Positions 1-9,016 of a DNA stretch of 34,081 nt are shown here, in pieces. The stretch covers positions 1-34,081 of the forward strand of contig CAKUSF010000009.1 of the NCBI GenBank assembly GCA_934678915.1, given 5' to 3'. The DNA comes from an uncultured Bacteroidales bacterium (GTDB lineage: Bacteria > Bacteroidota > Bacteroidia > Bacteroidales > UBA932). Position 1 is the first letter of the stretch; each line of letters begins with the position of its first letter. The translations under genes and the position numbers were made by a program. The notes beneath the pieces are model-generated. The model worked only from the letters and a program-made list of their open reading frames with translations. It was not told the DNA's origin and made no database searches.

Positions 1-82
1 GGGTCTATCACAAATGAATATCTTGGTTTCGGTGCGGATGGATTTCCCACCGTTTTTGTTATATTTGTAAACTTTGCAGAAT
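1..82. other. Window edge, no gene recognised
   Basis: No gene is recognisable here. Frame 1 of the plus strand is open from base 1 to a stop at about 123, but it runs into the palindromic repeats that follow and matches no family I know. A lone TATATTTG at 60-67 fits the Bacteroidetes -7 element but has no TTG at the right distance upstream, so I do not call it a promoter for the epimerase gene. Confidence 0.3.
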
Positions 83-232
83 CGGTCACTGAGCCTGCCG
101 AAGTGACGAGCTTGCCGAAGTGACGAACCTGCCGAAGTTGTACGGTTGGTTCGACAGGCTCACCAACCGAGGGCGGTCACTGAGCCTGCCGAAGTGATGA
201 GCTTGTCGAAGTGACAAGCCCACCTAAGTGAC
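83..232. repeat. REP-like palindromic repeat cluster
   Basis: This spacer holds at least six copies, in both orientations, of a 13-14 base core of the form TGAGCYTGYCGAAG. Several form hairpins: GTCACT pairs with AGTGAC around one core near 85-106, and GGTTGGT pairs with ACCAACC around an inverted core near 144-168. The same core recurs at 11194-11248 and 14616-14653, always between genes. It resembles repetitive extragenic palindromes. Whether it acts as a transcript stabiliser, a terminator or a REP-transposase substrate cannot be told from the sequence. Confidence 0.8.
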
Positions 233-269
233 ACAATAAACGATAATTGTAATTAAAAACAGAACTGAA

Positions 270-1298
270 ATGAAAATACTAGTTACCGGAGCTGCCGGCT
301 TCATCGGCTCAAGGCTGATGGCAAGGCTGGCTGAAAGAGGGGATGAGGTCGTCGGACTGGACAACATCAATGACTACTACGACGTACGTCTTAAGTACGG
401 CAGGTTGAAGGAGAACGGATTCGAAGGCCCGTTCGAGGAAGGGAACATGGTTGCGAGCGTGAAATACCCCAACTGCCGTTTCGTGAAGATGTCCATCTGC
501 GACAAGGCCGCGCTGGATGCCCTGTTCGAGAGCGAGAAGTTTGAGAGAGTTGTCAATCTGGCAGCGCAAGCCGGTGTTAGATATTCAATCACAAACCCTT
601 ACGTCTATCTTGAAAGCAACCTTCACGGATTTCTGAATATTCTTGAGGCATGCCGCAACTTCGGTGTAGGGCATCTAGTCTATGCATCTTCCAGCTCGAT
701 TTACGGGCTGAACGAGAAAGTGCCGTTCTCCGAGGACGACAAGGCAGACTGCCCGGTGAGCCTCTACGGTGCCACCAAGAAAGCCAACGAACTGATGGCA
801 CATTCATATTCAAAACTTTACGGATTTGCATCCACCGGACTCCGCTTTTTCACAGTCTATGGCCCGTGGGGACGTCCTGACATGTCCCCGATGCTTTTTG
901 CCTCCGCCATCGCCAAGGGTGAGCCTATCAAGGTCTTCAACGGTGGCGACATGATCCGTGATTTCACCTACGTGGATGACATCGTCGAGGGCACCATCCG
1001 TGTGATTGATCACACTCCGAAGTCAGAGGAATGCGCTCACAACGTCCCAGCAAAGGTTTACAACATAGGATGCTCACATCCTGTGAAGCTAATGGATTTC
1101 ATCAGCGAGATCGAACAAGCCTACGGCAAGCCGGCCCAGAAGGTTTTCCTCCCGATGCAGGCCGGTGACGTTTATCAGACCAACGCTGACACCACCAAAC
1201 TGGAGACCGAACTTGGCTACAAGCCAAGCACAACCCTCCACGATGGCATCCAACGTTTCATGGACTGGTACAAGAGTGACCTTAACCCATTGAAATAG
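270..1298 (+). CDS. NAD-dependent UDP-sugar epimerase, UDP-glucuronate 4-epimerase type
   Basis: This is a 342-residue short-chain dehydrogenase/reductase of the extended epimerase class. Visible features are the NAD-binding GAAGFIG at residues 7-13, the catalytic SSSS/Y166-x3-K170 triad region (SLYGATKKAN) and the segment LAAQAGVRYSI, typical of the CapI/LpsL UDP-glucuronate 4-epimerase subfamily. Such enzymes interconvert UDP-GlcA and UDP-GalA in the cytoplasm, supplying an acidic sugar for surface polysaccharide. It is first in a plus-strand run with a GT4 12 bases downstream, so it probably opens a small glycan operon. UDP-Glc/Gal epimerase activity is a less likely alternative, since the subgroup is assigned from motif texture only. 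Confidence 0.88.
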   Translation: MKILVTGAAGFIGSRLMARLAERGDEVVGLDNINDYYDVRLKYGRLKENGFEGPFEEGNMVASVKYPNCRFVKMSICDKAALDALFESEKFERVVNLAAQAGVRYSITNPYVYLESNLHGFLNILEACRNFGVGHLVYASSSSIYGLNEKVPFSEDDKADCPVSLYGATKKANELMAHSYSKLYGFASTGLRFFTVYGPWGRPDMSPMLFASAIAKGEPIKVFNGGDMIRDFTYVDDIVEGTIRVIDHTPKSEECAHNVPAKVYNIGCSHPVKLMDFISEIEQAYGKPAQKVFLPMQAGDVYQTNADTTKLETELGYKPSTTLHDGIQRFMDWYKSDLNPLK

Positions 1299-1309
1299 CC
1301 TCTTGGAGA

Positions 1310-2521
1310 ATGAGGAAAGTCGCGGTAATATTCGAGGAAAACATTTTCGACCGTAAAGGGTCGTTTAATGCCAAATGCGCACGAATTAAGCACTTGGCCG
1401 AACTGACAGGATGGCAAATTGATGCTTTTTGCATCCAACTTTATCAAGATGCGTTCGTCAGTTCGCTCCTTGGCCGCAGGGCTCTGGACATTCCGGGAGA
1501 GGGTGATATCTCCGAAAAGGTCCTTCACAAGCGGGGCTCTGTGACCCTTAACGGAGTGAAATTGAACCTCATCTGGAAGAATTACTCGATTTTGGACCAC
1601 TTCCTATTTTACAAGTTAGGATTGCGTCCAGTCTGTTACCCACGTTTCCTGAAGAATCATGTGAGCCTTCTTAAGGGGTACGATGTCGTCGCTGCCCACT
1701 CTTTTGTTGGGGGATTTATCGCAAGGGAGGCGCAGAGAAAGTTTGGGACTCCGTTTTACATCACGTGGCACGGTTCCGACATCCATTCAACTCCATTCAA
1801 ACATCCTCAGATCAAAGCGCTTACAGCAGAACTTATCCGCGACGCAAAGATTAACTGTTTTGTAAGCCATAATCTCTTGCAGGTGTCAGACAGGATCGGA
1901 TCAGGAAACAAAACGGTTCTTTACAACGGCTGTGACGAGCGCTTCGTCCGTTATCCGGAAGACAGACGTGTGGAATTGAGGCGAAAGTTTGGTGTGCAAG
2001 GGAAAAAGGTCGTGACTTTTGCAGGAAACCTTCTTTCAGTAAAGAATCCTGAAAGCCTTCCGGGAATATTCCATGAGGTTCGCATGCTATTTCATGGTGA
2101 CGTTGAGTTTTGGGTGGTCGGAGACGGTCGGTTAAGGTCAACGATTGAGACTGAGATTAATGCTGACAGCACTTTGGCGTGCCGTTTTTGGGGGAATATG
2201 CCTCCGGAGAGGATGCCGGAGATATTCAATTGTACCGATGTCCTTGTGCTTCCGAGCAAGAATGAGGGACTCCCTTTAGTCATTGTGGAGGCGGTGAGGT
2301 GTGGAGCGTGCGTTGTTGCTTCCAGGGTTGGTGGTGTCCCAGAGGTCCTGGATCAGAAGTTCACTGTTGAACTGGACGGAAACTTCACTGCTGGAATGGC
2401 GGAGAAGATTGTGGCCTGCCTTGATGGTGAGCCTCAGTCTTTAGATTTGGACAAATTTGACTGGGGGAGAACAGTGAAAGAGGAAATGCACATCATTGAA
2501 AAGATAACAGGAGACTCTTGA
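1310..2521 (+). CDS. Glycosyltransferase family 4 (GT-B fold)
   Basis: This 403-residue protein has the two-Rossmann GT-B layout. The C-terminal donor-binding half carries VVTFAGNLLSVKNPESL, then the E-x7-E motif in EGLPLVIVEAVRCG near residue 320, followed by VASRVGGVPE. Family 4 members are retaining transferases that add a sugar from an NDP-sugar to a lipid-linked oligosaccharide at the inner face of the inner membrane. The ATG at 1310 follows GGAG closely and lies 11 bases after the epimerase stop. The next GT starts 12 bases after this stop, so the genes are probably co-transcribed. Donor and acceptor cannot be deduced. Confidence 0.9.
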   Translation: MRKVAVIFEENIFDRKGSFNAKCARIKHLAELTGWQIDAFCIQLYQDAFVSSLLGRRALDIPGEGDISEKVLHKRGSVTLNGVKLNLIWKNYSILDHFLFYKLGLRPVCYPRFLKNHVSLLKGYDVVAAHSFVGGFIAREAQRKFGTPFYITWHGSDIHSTPFKHPQIKALTAELIRDAKINCFVSHNLLQVSDRIGSGNKTVLYNGCDERFVRYPEDRRVELRRKFGVQGKKVVTFAGNLLSVKNPESLPGIFHEVRMLFHGDVEFWVVGDGRLRSTIETEINADSTLACRFWGNMPPERMPEIFNCTDVLVLPSKNEGLPLVIVEAVRCGACVVASRVGGVPEVLDQKFTVELDGNFTAGMAEKIVACLDGEPQSLDLDKFDWGRTVKEEMHIIEKITGDS

Positions 2522-2533
2522 AGAGGATTGCCT

Positions 2534-3505
2534 ATGGCTAAAGTTAGTGTTGTTATACCTGTGTATAAGGTTGAGGATTACATTGAGACATGCGTCAGAA
2601 GTCTGTTTGAGCAGACTCTTCATGATGTTGAGTATGTCTTTGTTGACGATTGCTCCCCGGACCGTTCAGTGGAGATTCTAAAAGGTCTGATGGATGAGTA
2701 TCGTCTTCGTCTAGAGGGGGAAGGAAAGACTGTCCAGATCCTTAGAATGCCAGTAAACAGCGGTCAGGCCAAGGTCCGCAGGGAAGGGGTGGCGCATTGT
2801 ACAGGTGACTTCATCATCCATTGTGACAGTGATGATTGGGTGGACAAGGACATGTACCGTTCCATGTATGAGAAAGCTGTGGATTCAGGAGCGGATGCCG
2901 TTGTGTGCGACTTCAAGGTGACTACTGCTAATCCGGACAACTACCGTCTGTTCACATGCCATGCCGATAGTCCTGTGAAATTGATTGAGAACAGTTTGTT
3001 CCTGAAGGATTCATGGTCTCTTTGCAATAAAATGTTCAGGAGGGAATGCTATTCGTCTCTGCGTTTCCCGTCCGAAGCTATGGGGGAGGACATGGTGATC
3101 ACTGTTCAGCTTCTTCTCGCATGCCGATCCTTCTCGTACATCCATGAGCCTTACTATAGTTATCGCTCCAATCCAACATCCACCACCAACATGCCCACAA
3201 AGGAAAGTTGTCTCAGGCGTTTCCGGCAGTTGAAGACCAATTCCGACTTGCTGTTCGAGGTCCTTTCAGAGAAAGATACCATAGCAGACTTGTCCGCTGG
3301 GATGGTTTTCTTCAAGAACCACATCCGCTCCAAGCTTATCCCGTTGGTGTGGGACGATGAGTACTACAAACTTTGGAGAAATGCCTATCCAGGCCTTGAC
3401 AAGGCTGTTCTCCTTTCCATGCGCATAGGCTTGGATGTAAAACTGAAAGTGCTCTTGACATTGCTGCACCTTTATCCGAGGAAGAAGGGCCGGATCGTAG
3501 GATAG
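2534..3505 (+). CDS. Glycosyltransferase family 2 (GT-A fold)
   Basis: The N-terminus KVSVVIPVYKVEDYIETCVRS and the VDDCSPDRS and CDSDDWVD (DxD-like metal site) blocks are diagnostic of GT2. I chose the ATG at 2534 (MAKVSVV) over an in-frame TTG two codons earlier because it has AAGAGGA a few bases upstream and matches the usual family N-terminus. About 323 residues. It probably uses a nucleotide-sugar donor to extend a lipid-linked repeat unit. It sits between the GT4 and an acyltransferase in the same operon. Specificity unknown. Confidence 0.9.
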   Translation: MAKVSVVIPVYKVEDYIETCVRSLFEQTLHDVEYVFVDDCSPDRSVEILKGLMDEYRLRLEGEGKTVQILRMPVNSGQAKVRREGVAHCTGDFIIHCDSDDWVDKDMYRSMYEKAVDSGADAVVCDFKVTTANPDNYRLFTCHADSPVKLIENSLFLKDSWSLCNKMFRRECYSSLRFPSEAMGEDMVITVQLLLACRSFSYIHEPYYSYRSNPTSTTNMPTKESCLRRFRQLKTNSDLLFEVLSEKDTIADLSAGMVFFKNHIRSKLIPLVWDDEYYKLWRNAYPGLDKAVLLSMRIGLDVKLKVLLTLLHLYPRKKGRIVG

Positions 3506-3521
3506 TTCAAATAGTTACAGA

Positions 3522-4076
3522 ATGAAGTACAAAGGAAGAAAATTAGGAATATTCACAATCGGCTGCCTTGCCCTTTATTACGGTGTGGCTTATTGGCTTC
3601 CCGCCAGCAATTCGATTTTTCTGGGTAAGGTGTCAAAGGCTTTCAGGGCTTTTCTGTGCAGGCACATATTCCAGCATTGCGGAAAGAATGTGAATGTGGA
3701 GCGTAAGGCGAATTTCGGCTGTGGACTTGGCATCGAGCTTGGTGATGGGTCTGGTTTGGGTGTTGGTTGTGTCATTCCTTACGACACTAGGATAGGACGA
3801 TTCGTCATGATGGGCCCTAACTGTCGCATTCTGAATCAAAATCATAAATTTGACAGGACTGACATCCCGATGTGCAGTCAAGGGCTCGGTCCGAAACTCC
3901 AGTGTGTAATCGAAGACGATGTCTGGATTGGAAGAGACGTCTTGATCACTCCCGGACGAATCATCCGGAAAGGCTCCATCGTCGGATGCGGATGCGTTCT
4001 GAGCAAGGATTTCCCTGAATATTCAATCATCGGTGGCAACCCTCCGAGGCTAATTCGCTCCAGAAAGGCGGAGTAG
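3522..4076 (+). CDS. Left-handed beta-helix (hexapeptide) acyltransferase, WcaF/maltose O-acetyltransferase-like
   Basis: This 184-residue protein shows imperfect hexapeptide repeats from about residue 55 onward (IELGDGSGLGVGCVI...IGRFVMMGPNC; then VIEDDVWIGRDVLITPG...IVGCGCVLSKD). It ends in the GGNPPRLIRSR segment typical of sugar O-acetyltransferases of the LbetaH class. NQNHKF carries the probable catalytic histidine. The N-terminus is hydrophobic, which suggests membrane association. As the last gene of the plus-strand operon it probably O-acetylates a sugar of the glycan built by the preceding GTs. It converges on the minus-strand operon with only 28 bases between stops. Confidence 0.87.
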   Translation: MKYKGRKLGIFTIGCLALYYGVAYWLPASNSIFLGKVSKAFRAFLCRHIFQHCGKNVNVERKANFGCGLGIELGDGSGLGVGCVIPYDTRIGRFVMMGPNCRILNQNHKFDRTDIPMCSQGLGPKLQCVIEDDVWIGRDVLITPGRIIRKGSIVGCGCVLSKDFPEYSIIGGNPPRLIRSRKAE

Positions 4077-4104
4077 TCCTATCTTAGTGCGTAGAACTTT
4101 GTGG

Positions 4105-5163
4105 CTAGCCGACGTTTGTTCCATTTGCTTTGTGTCTCCCAAGAACTTTCGACCTGCTCTTTTTGAGATGGTAGAATTTGTCAAAAAGGTCGTATAGATA
4201 ATATCCGATAGCAGGTGGTAAAAGATAGTGACTTTGTAAGATTGCCTGTCTTAGTCCATTAGATAATGTGAAGAGATATCTGGATGGAACATCTATTAGT
4301 CCTCTGACCAAAAGATAGCAATCTTTGCAATAAGATGGTTTGTCCTCTTTGGTGATTGAAAAGAATTGGTACACAAATCTATTGACGAGCTGTAAGGAAT
4401 CATAATCCTTGCCAAGACCGTTATTCTTTAGAAAATTTATAAATGATGGCAATATTCTAACGTATGCTAGCATTTTTCGATCATAGTCATTGGCCGTAGT
4501 AATGCTTCCTTGGCGAACTTTGTAGATGTACGTAGGCTTGTTAACTACTTGAATGCTATGTAGTAGGCATGCTATTTCCCCGGACCATAATTCATCTTCA
4601 TGGATAATGCCTTCTTCGAAGAATAGATTGTGGCTTTTAAGAAACTCTAGATTATACAACTTCGCGACAGCTATCTGAGGCCATTTATATTCATAATAAG
4701 CTTTGACTAAGGTCTTATGGCCTTCATATAATCCGTCATTGAGCTTTAGATGTTTGAATATTTTAGTAGTTCCCCTTACTTCATATTCACCTATCACCAT
4801 GTCAACGCGATGCTTTGCAGCTGGCATTGCCAATGATGAAATGCAGTCTGGCGCCAACTCATCATCAGAGTCCAGGAAATAGCAATATTCACCGGTTGAT
4901 TCCTTTATGCCGGTATTCCGGGCTCCTGAGAGTCCCTTGTTGTATTTGTGATGGATTATACGAAATTCAATGTTTCCGCTGTAGTCAGAAACCAATTTGG
5001 CAGCGATGTCGATACTCTTGTCAGGACCGCAATCATCTATCAGCAGACACTCCAATTCCCCTTGGTAATCTTGCGCCATAACACTTCTCACGCAGGCTTC
5101 AATGTATGGCTCAACACCATATATGGGAATTATTAATGATACTTTAGGGGCTTCCATATTCAT
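4105..5163 (-). CDS. Glycosyltransferase family 2
   Basis: GT2 hallmarks are KVSLIIPIYGVEPYIEACVRS, LLIDDCGPDKS, NKGLSGARNTGI and the metal-binding DSDDE. The start is set by an ATGA overlap: the ATG at 5163-5161 (MNMEAPKVS) overlaps the TGA of the pyruvyl transferase, which implies translational coupling. A longer reading frame upstream would lie inside that gene. The C-terminal third has patches of hydrophobic residues (AIGYYLYDLF) that may aid membrane binding. It is the last gene of a flippase-led operon, so it probably transfers a sugar onto the lipid-linked unit that Wzx exports. Confidence 0.9.
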   Translation of the reverse strand: MNMEAPKVSLIIPIYGVEPYIEACVRSVMAQDYQGELECLLIDDCGPDKSIDIAAKLVSDYSGNIEFRIIHHKYNKGLSGARNTGIKESTGEYCYFLDSDDELAPDCISSLAMPAAKHRVDMVIGEYEVRGTTKIFKHLKLNDGLYEGHKTLVKAYYEYKWPQIAVAKLYNLEFLKSHNLFFEEGIIHEDELWSGEIACLLHSIQVVNKPTYIYKVRQGSITTANDYDRKMLAYVRILPSFINFLKNNGLGKDYDSLQLVNRFVYQFFSITKEDKPSYCKDCYLLVRGLIDVPSRYLFTLSNGLRQAILQSHYLLPPAIGYYLYDLFDKFYHLKKSRSKVLGRHKANGTNVG

Positions 5164-6119
5164 TCCTCTATTAGGTGAACTGTTTTGCAATCTGATAACC
5201 ATGCCGTGTAACACCCGCTGACCTTTCCGTAGCTATTGTCAACGATGTAAACCTCTTTATTCAAGAGGAAAGACAGGATCATGACATGCAGTCTTGTTGT
5301 ATATACTATGCGGTAGGCACTGATGAATCCCACTGCATCTTTGATGGTGACATTCCTTTTGAAGTGTTTATAGATGGCAGCAATGACGCAATCCAACTTG
5401 TGATTGACATTCATCCTTGTGAGATCATGAATGATTCTACTCAACACCCTGTCTGGAAACGAAAATTTTCCCTCCATAGTAGGCCAGTCACGATAATCTA
5501 CATTGCCACCTTTGACATCAGGGATAACAGCCGGCTGTTCCTTGTCATTTCTTCTAAGGAATAATATTCTATCCTCCTCAGGAATGGAGTATCGTAAAAG
5601 TTTTGCCACATCGCAGTAAAATGCCAGGTCTGGGCAGAGAAGAATCTGGTTTTGGAAATATTCTCGCGCGAACTGAAAGGACGCAGAGTCTCGCGTACAA
5701 ATCGTGAGATGCTTTAGCACGCTTAGCCTTGATGCATCATCAGCAGCAATCAGCGGATCGTTGTAATGTATTGACTGTGGCAGGATAACGACCGGATTAT
5801 CGGGATAGAGGGTTATCGTGTCCATGACATTATCCCACGCCCTCCTCCAGACATCTCCAAAGAAGCCTCCGCCAATGATCAGAATTACAGTATCCTTTTT
5901 TAGAGGGATATACCTGTAGCCATTCCAACCGCAAGTCCCTACGCACTTGAACTTACATTTCCTTAATAAATTCAAGCCCCCTTCCCAAATTAAAGTGTCT
6001 CCGGGGTTATCATAATAGGGAAGTCCCCAGAACACATAATCGGAAGTAATCAGAGGAAGTATCGCGTCCTCTAATTTCTCTCGTAGCTGTGATAGAATTT
6101 CTGTATTTCCCATTGGCAT
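5160..6119 (-). CDS. Polysaccharide pyruvyl transferase family protein (PF04230)
   Basis: Family signatures are visible in order: GLPYYDNPGDTLIWEGG near the N-terminus, a glycine-rich ILIIGGGFFGDVW, VVILPQSIHYND, CTRDSASF, then TTRLHVMILSFLLNKEVYIVDN followed by GKVSGCYTAWL. Members transfer pyruvate from PEP to make ketal-pyruvylated sugars, or act as sugar transferases of the same fold. The ATG at 6119 lies 10 bases after the radical SAM stop; the longer frame upstream (to 6260) overlaps that gene and is rejected. About 319 residues. It is coupled to the following GT2 by ATGA. Confidence 0.9.
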   Translation of the reverse strand: MPMGNTEILSQLREKLEDAILPLITSDYVFWGLPYYDNPGDTLIWEGGLNLLRKCKFKCVGTCGWNGYRYIPLKKDTVILIIGGGFFGDVWRRAWDNVMDTITLYPDNPVVILPQSIHYNDPLIAADDASRLSVLKHLTICTRDSASFQFAREYFQNQILLCPDLAFYCDVAKLLRYSIPEEDRILFLRRNDKEQPAVIPDVKGGNVDYRDWPTMEGKFSFPDRVLSRIIHDLTRMNVNHKLDCVIAAIYKHFKRNVTIKDAVGFISAYRIVYTTRLHVMILSFLLNKEVYIVDNSYGKVSGCYTAWLSDCKTVHLIEE

Positions 6120-6129
6120 GGTTTGAATA

Positions 6130-7218
6130 TTACAGCATCGACTTGAGTCTTCTAACGGCAGAAGATGGGATGGTTTTGCAGATTCCCAATTTTCGCTTGG
6201 CAATTTCACATTGTTGCTGAGTGCGAGAAAGAGGAACATTGCTGTCTGCCAGCTTTCCATCGAAGAATCCTCTCAGTTTAGGATTCAGCCAATGCTCTCC
6301 ATCCTCCTTGACACGATCGCGAAGATAGCCATATCCCGGTGTTTGTAAGCCTGGTATCAGCCCCATACTCAGCATTGCGTGCCCATTATAGCAGTGAGCA
6401 ATAGGGCATTTTCCGATTGGCTTGAAAGGGAAAGGCTTTCTAGGATCCTTGAAGACATTGCCGAGTTTCACTTTCCCATAACAGCCACTTGCCTCACCGG
6501 TTGTCAGGTCTATGTAAGCCGACCAGCCACCGGCATAGCAGAAACTTGTTTGCCGGACACCGAATATCGTTTTCTTGAACTGCCAGAAAGGAGAGTCGAA
6601 TTCAGACCAAATCCTATCATATTCAGGCATTGCAAGCTTGGTCAGATAGTCGATTCTGGAGGTTCTGTCATCTCTTAATATGGTGAGGTGAGGCAAAGCA
6701 CCGAAATTGGCCATTGAAAATTGTTTTATCTCATCAATGTACGGAAGCAACTCATCAGATGGAGGCAATTCAATGTTGACCGATGCTCCGGCAGCCCATA
6801 TTCTCTTCACATTATCTGCGAATCGATCAAGCCAGCCCTTTCTCTTAAGTTCTAGATAGTGGAAAGAACACTTAAATTCTAGTCTGGACAACAATTCCTT
6901 GTCCCAAGCAAGAAATTTGTTCAGGACTTCGGTCACGGTAAGATTTGTCACCACTTCCGCATAATGCCCACGTCTGACCAATTCGTGAACGTATTTGTCA
7001 ATGTCTTTTGTCAGAAGAGTTTCCCCGTCAGCGCAGAAATTCATAAAACATGCGCCATGCATGCGGTCGATACTCAGAGCCTCACCTACTTGTTCAGGGG
7101 TATAGCGCATCTGTGGCTGAATCCCCTGATAGGAAATGGGGCGTTGTGCCAAATAACAATAACTACAACGGAAGTTGCAGATTGACATTGGTATTTTAAA
7201 CAATATGATTTTTTTCAT
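6130..7218 (-). CDS. Radical SAM protein with SPASM-like C-terminal cluster
   Basis: The N-terminus has C14-x3-C18-x2-C21 (SICNFRCSYCY), the [4Fe-4S]/S-adenosylmethionine site, followed by a TIM-barrel-sized region containing FCADGE. Near the C-terminus a second cysteine set (FCYAGG, then TGEASGCYGKVKLGNV, then CPIAHC) resembles a SPASM/twitch auxiliary iron-sulfur domain. 362 residues. Its ATG overlaps the stop of the flippase (ATGA), and the pyruvyl transferase starts 10 bases downstream, so it belongs to the polysaccharide operon. Substrate unknown: it could modify a sugar, a lipid-linked intermediate or a peptide. I infer a glycan-related oxidation or dehydration only from context. Confidence 0.88.
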   Translation of the reverse strand: MKKIILFKIPMSICNFRCSYCYLAQRPISYQGIQPQMRYTPEQVGEALSIDRMHGACFMNFCADGETLLTKDIDKYVHELVRRGHYAEVVTNLTVTEVLNKFLAWDKELLSRLEFKCSFHYLELKRKGWLDRFADNVKRIWAAGASVNIELPPSDELLPYIDEIKQFSMANFGALPHLTILRDDRTSRIDYLTKLAMPEYDRIWSEFDSPFWQFKKTIFGVRQTSFCYAGGWSAYIDLTTGEASGCYGKVKLGNVFKDPRKPFPFKPIGKCPIAHCYNGHAMLSMGLIPGLQTPGYGYLRDRVKEDGEHWLNPKLRGFFDGKLADSNVPLSRTQQQCEIAKRKLGICKTIPSSAVRRLKSML

Positions 7219-8741
7219 ATTCTCTTTTTCTTATGAATAATTGAATATATCGCACCTCGTTCAAAAGAGTTCAGCACAATTATAAATTCAGCAGCCAATG
7301 TTAATAGGACTATGATTGCGCATTTGGCTATCAGCCATAGCCAACCTTGGCCCGTCATCAAATTTAATATTAAATATGCTATTATGGCATTAATCAGGGC
7401 GCATGCCAGCGAGATGCCTACGTCTTTGTAGAATGTGTACCATTTTAAGCCGAGAATTTTTGCGGCATAAGGCAACATTAGAACCAACTGACGGAATATT
7501 GATATCAATGAACTGATTCCTACAATGGCATAAACGGCCATGTCAGGAAACGTCTTTATTACAAAGAAGACTGCCACCACATTGAGTAGACCTGATGCTA
7601 CGAATGTGATAGAGTTGAAACTCAGTTTGTTGGCTGCTGTATATACATTATAAAGCACTTGAGTACCGGACGCTGGAATGAAAGCCATACATCCCAGAAA
7701 CGATGTTATTGACAGAATACGCGGATCAAGCGTAGGTTGCCATAGGCTATAAAACTCATGTCCAACACAACAGAACGTGACTATCGGCAAAGAGACAATG
7801 ATGCTTGAAAGTTTCATGCTGATTTTCAGCTCTTTTATCAAGGCAGTTGCGTCTGCCTTCGCCCAATCCTGGGTGATCGCTGGTGAGAAACTGGCATTAA
7901 TGGAGGAGGCAAGTTGGATGATCGCTGAGGGGATTGTCTTGGAAACAGCGATTATCCCCATTGTAAATGGATTCAGAAGTATATTTGACAACAACAGGTC
8001 AAGCCCCGTGTTCAGCAGGTGACCGCATTGGTTGATGGTGTTCCATATTCCTGAAAGGAACATTTCTTTTATGGCCTTTAAGCTACAGTGGCTGAGCTCG
8101 AAAGAAATGTCAGGGAGCAGTTTTCTCTGAGCTTTGACCAGAATGGGTAGAATCGCAGCACTCAATGACACTGCCACCAAGGAGATGTAGAACATTCTTG
8201 CAGGTAGCAGGCTGAACACGATGAGTAGCAAGAGTGCATTGCAAATTGTTCTAAGACAATTGATTAGGTTATTGTAAAACAGCTTGTTCCTTACATAGAA
8301 CCCTATGGAGTACAGGGAGGAGATCATGCTTATGATGTAGTTGGCAAACACACAGGCAAAAAGCATTTTTATGTCGGTTACGTCTGCTGTGTCGATGTTT
8401 ATGATCTTGTCAAGATCGATTACCACATAGGCGGAAAGGGGAATGCAGATAAGGCTTATGATGACATTGACAATATATACCGATGAGTAGTAAGCCGTGG
8501 CTTTGTCAGACTCGCCCCGATGGTAGGCGACTGTCACGAATCGGGATGCCATAGAGTTGAATGCCAATGTGACAAGCGATGCATACATCACGAAGTTGGA
8601 AGCCAACTGTGAGAAACCGTTGGCCTCTGCTCCAAGTGTCTTGACAATAAAGGGCGACAGAACAAAACTTGTGACAAACTGCACTCCGACAGTGATGAGT
8701 GCAGTCACAAGATTAAGCAATGTGTCCCTTTTAGATGCCAA
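7215..8741 (-). CDS. Wzx-type flippase / polysaccharide biosynthesis membrane protein (MOP superfamily)
   Basis: This is a highly hydrophobic 508-residue protein with about a dozen predicted membrane segments. Its N-terminus (TLLNLVTALITVGVQFVTSFVLSPFIVKTLG) has the MOP/Polysacc_synt pattern. It should flip undecaprenyl-PP-linked repeat units across the inner membrane. It apparently starts at TTG (8741): an in-frame TAA lies two codons earlier and the next ATG is far inside. It leads the minus-strand operon, coupled to the radical SAM gene by ATGA. It differs from the other Wzx at 28902-30434, so the window has parts of at least two assembly systems. Confidence 0.9.
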   Translation of the reverse strand: MASKRDTLLNLVTALITVGVQFVTSFVLSPFIVKTLGAEANGFSQLASNFVMYASLVTLAFNSMASRFVTVAYHRGESDKATAYYSSVYIVNVIISLICIPLSAYVVIDLDKIINIDTADVTDIKMLFACVFANYIISMISSLYSIGFYVRNKLFYNNLINCLRTICNALLLLIVFSLLPARMFYISLVAVSLSAAILPILVKAQRKLLPDISFELSHCSLKAIKEMFLSGIWNTINQCGHLLNTGLDLLLSNILLNPFTMGIIAVSKTIPSAIIQLASSINASFSPAITQDWAKADATALIKELKISMKLSSIIVSLPIVTFCCVGHEFYSLWQPTLDPRILSITSFLGCMAFIPASGTQVLYNVYTAANKLSFNSITFVASGLLNVVAVFFVIKTFPDMAVYAIVGISSLISIFRQLVLMLPYAAKILGLKWYTFYKDVGISLACALINAIIAYLILNLMTGQGWLWLIAKCAIIVLLTLAAEFIIVLNSFERGAIYSIIHKKKRI

Positions 8742-8882
8742 CCCTTAATGAATTTGTTCTTTCCTCCTATTTGCTTGATAGAGCAATGATATTGCTATCA
8801 TCGCATATCTCTGTAAAGTTAACCTTTCTCTAAGACATTTCCAAGATGTAGCCTATGTACCTCTCTCAGACTGGTGTCAGAC

Positions 8883-8951
8883 ATCGGCCAACTGTCGCAT
8901 CAGATATCGGCCAACTGTCGCATCGAATATCGGCCAACTGTCGCATCGAAT
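8883..8951. repeat. Three tandem 23-bp direct repeats
   Basis: Units at 8883-8905, 8906-8928 and 8929-8951 share ATCGGCCAACTGTCGCATC followed by a short variable tail (AGAT, GAAT, GAAT). They lie 65 bases before the ATPase start at 9017 and about 140 bases upstream of the divergent wzx. There are no unique spacers, so this is not CRISPR. The remainder of the 8742-9016 spacer is AT-rich near the ATPase start and shows no other feature. A regulator-binding array or an element end are both possible. Confidence 0.9.
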
Positions 8952-9016
8952 TTAATCTAATATCCTTGTTTTAAATATAATAAATCATTATTTTTACCCC
9001 CTAAATTTATCGTAGT

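Noticed and set aside
60..67. TATATTTG as the epimerase promoter
   Set aside because: No TTG lies 18-21 bases upstream, and the palindromic cluster separates it from the gene by 200 bases.
5160..6260. Longer version of the pyruvyl transferase starting at 6260
   Set aside because: The extra 47 residues lie inside the radical SAM gene; the ATG at 6119 fits the family N-terminus and the 10-base gap.
8883..8951. Possible CRISPR array
   Set aside because: The 23-bp units abut with no spacers, only three copies, and no cas genes are near.
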